DNA of 6,311 bases, from the NCBI GenBank assembly GCA_015904055.1, contig JABMDE010000089.1:4521-10831 (forward strand), written 5' to 3'. Positions 5,450-6,311 of the stretch are shown piece by piece. The notes under the pieces are model-generated. The model was not told the origin of the DNA and did not search any database. It was given only the letters and a program-made list of their open reading frames with translations. The position numbers and the translations under genes were made by a program. This stretch comes from Nitrospira sp. GTDB lineage: Bacteria > Nitrospirota > Nitrospiria > Nitrospirales > Nitrospiraceae. How positions within the stretch are numbered: the stretch's first letter is position 1; every line of letters begins with the position of its first letter.

Positions 5450-6311
5450 TCAGTGGTGAACACTGCGCGCAGGCTGTGCCGATCCATAGTGTGGGCGACG
5501 GCGACCGACACTACTGCGGGAAGGCCCCGACGATGTCTGATCATTCCGACGCACACCCCCAGCCCTCACATGCGATCCCGGTGCCGGAGCGTTGCTGCCG
5601 GGAGCAAGAGGAACCGCATGCCCCAACAAGCGTTCAATGTCCTGTAGTTGCTGATGATCCTCTCTGGTCACAAAACTCGTCGCCCGCCCGGTGGTCTTCA
5701 TTCGAGCCGTTCGTCCGATACGATGTACATAATCTTCCGGACAGTTGGGCAGATCAAAATTGATGACATGGCCGATGTTTGCCACGTCAATCCCGCGTGC
5801 GGCAATATCCGTCGCCACTAAGACGCGAAAGGTCCCGCGCTTAAACCCTTCCAGAGCCGCCCGTCGCTGGGACAAACTGCGATCTCCATGCAACACGGCC
5901 ACCCGGTGCCCTGCGCTCCCCAACATGCGGCCCAACCGATCGGCCCGGTGCTTTGTCCTGGTAAAGACAAGCGCTGTGTCCTTATCCGACCCCAACAGCG
6001 ACAAGAGGAGATCACCCTTGGCATCATGCGAAATATGATGGACTGCCTGGGTAACGCCGTCGGCCGTCGTGGCAGATGGCGCGACCATCACGCGCACAGG
6101 ATTGTTGACGCTCGCTTGAACCAACCGCGCCATATCCGCCGGCAATGTCGCCGAGAATAACAGCGTCTGCCGTTCTTCCGGCAAGGCGTCCAGAATCTGG
6201 TTGATTTGTGGGGCGAATCCCATATCCAGCATGCGATCGGCTTCATCCAGCACCAGCATTTTGATGGACGACAAGAGAATGTTGCCACTCCACATATGAT
6301 CCAGCAGACGG
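5450..6311 (-). CDS. rhlE: DEAD-box ATP-dependent RNA helicase, RhlE type (N-terminus outside window)
   Basis: This enzyme unwinds RNA duplexes using ATP. RhlE-type helicases act in ribosome assembly, RNA turnover and cold adaptation. The C-terminal 286 residues are present, running off the window edge. Numbering from the first full codon, motif II DEAD is at 22-25, motif III SAT at 53-55, the ALVFTRTK stretch (start of helicase domain 2) at 113-120, motif V ATDIAARGID at 166-175, and motif VI HRIGRTAR at 196-203. The Q motif, Walker A and PTREL motif should lie beyond 6311. The RLLDH at the edge fits the segment just after the TPGR motif. After the core (about 230) comes a short tail rich in basic residues, Gly, Ser and Pro, ending SVHH, typical of RhlE-like proteins and probably an RNA-contacting extension. 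Helicase identity is firm. RhlE rather than another DEAD-box subgroup rests on the core wording and the short tail. Confidence 0.92.
   Translation of the reverse strand, partial: RLLDHMWSGNILLSSIKMLVLDEADRMLDMGFAPQINQILDALPEERQTLLFSATLPADMARLVQASVNNPVRVMVAPSATTADGVTQAVHHISHDAKGDLLLSLLGSDKDTALVFTRTKHRADRLGRMLGSAGHRVAVLHGDRSLSQRRAALEGFKRGTFRVLVATDIAARGIDVANIGHVINFDLPNCPEDYVHRIGRTARMKTTGRATSFVTREDHQQLQDIERLLGHAVPLAPGSNAPAPGSHVRAGGVRRNDQTSSGPSRSSVGRRRPHYGSAQPARSVHH

Noticed and set aside
5421..5459. 12-codon plus-strand ORF right after the hairpin (MNRFQVLCTDQW)
   Set aside because: It is too short, has no ribosome binding site of its own and overlaps the end of the helicase gene. Nothing supports translation.

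Overview
The window reads as bacterial chromosome of moderately high G+C from a Gram-negative organism. The gene order dxr-rseP-proS, a bacterial-type prolyl-tRNA synthetase carrying an editing insertion, and the wording of the proteins suggest Nitrospirota (Nitrospira-like). That assignment rests on recall of gene order and protein style, not on a database search, and is moderately confident at best.

Left part (1-4142, plus strand): an essential housekeeping cluster. Dxr makes MEP for isoprenoids, RseP is a site-2 intramembrane protease with two PDZ domains, and ProS charges tRNA-Pro. Dxr and RseP are complete and carry all expected catalytic motifs. ProS is not intact here. Its first 15 or so codons (from 2651) are followed directly, in a different frame, by the sequence that normally starts near residue 85-90. 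About 70 codons, including the class II motif 1 region, are absent. Everything downstream is open and well conserved, so this is either a recent lesion or an assembly or base-call defect.

Middle (4143-4575): a 433-base gap between convergent transcription units. It holds a plausible sigma70-type promoter, a weak 54-codon ORF with a short helical N-terminus that I do not recognise, and several G-tracts. No convincing terminator was found.

Right part (4576-6311, minus strand): a DEAD-box RNA helicase of RhlE type, whose N-terminus lies outside the window, followed by two tandem, clearly paralogous single-domain PilZ proteins (predicted c-di-GMP binders). The PilZ genes are 6 nt apart. The second has a strong ribosome binding site embedded in the end of the first. 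Between helicase and PilZ pair lies a perfect 16-bp inverted repeat with a 13-nt loop. It ends 2 nt before the first PilZ start codon and contains that gene's only plausible Shine-Dalgarno sequence, so it may act as a terminator/attenuator, a translational lock or an operator.

No mobile element, CRISPR array, tRNA or rRNA was seen. Apart from the broken proS and the PilZ leader hairpin, the region is ordinary, and I do not see evidence of a wholly new system.
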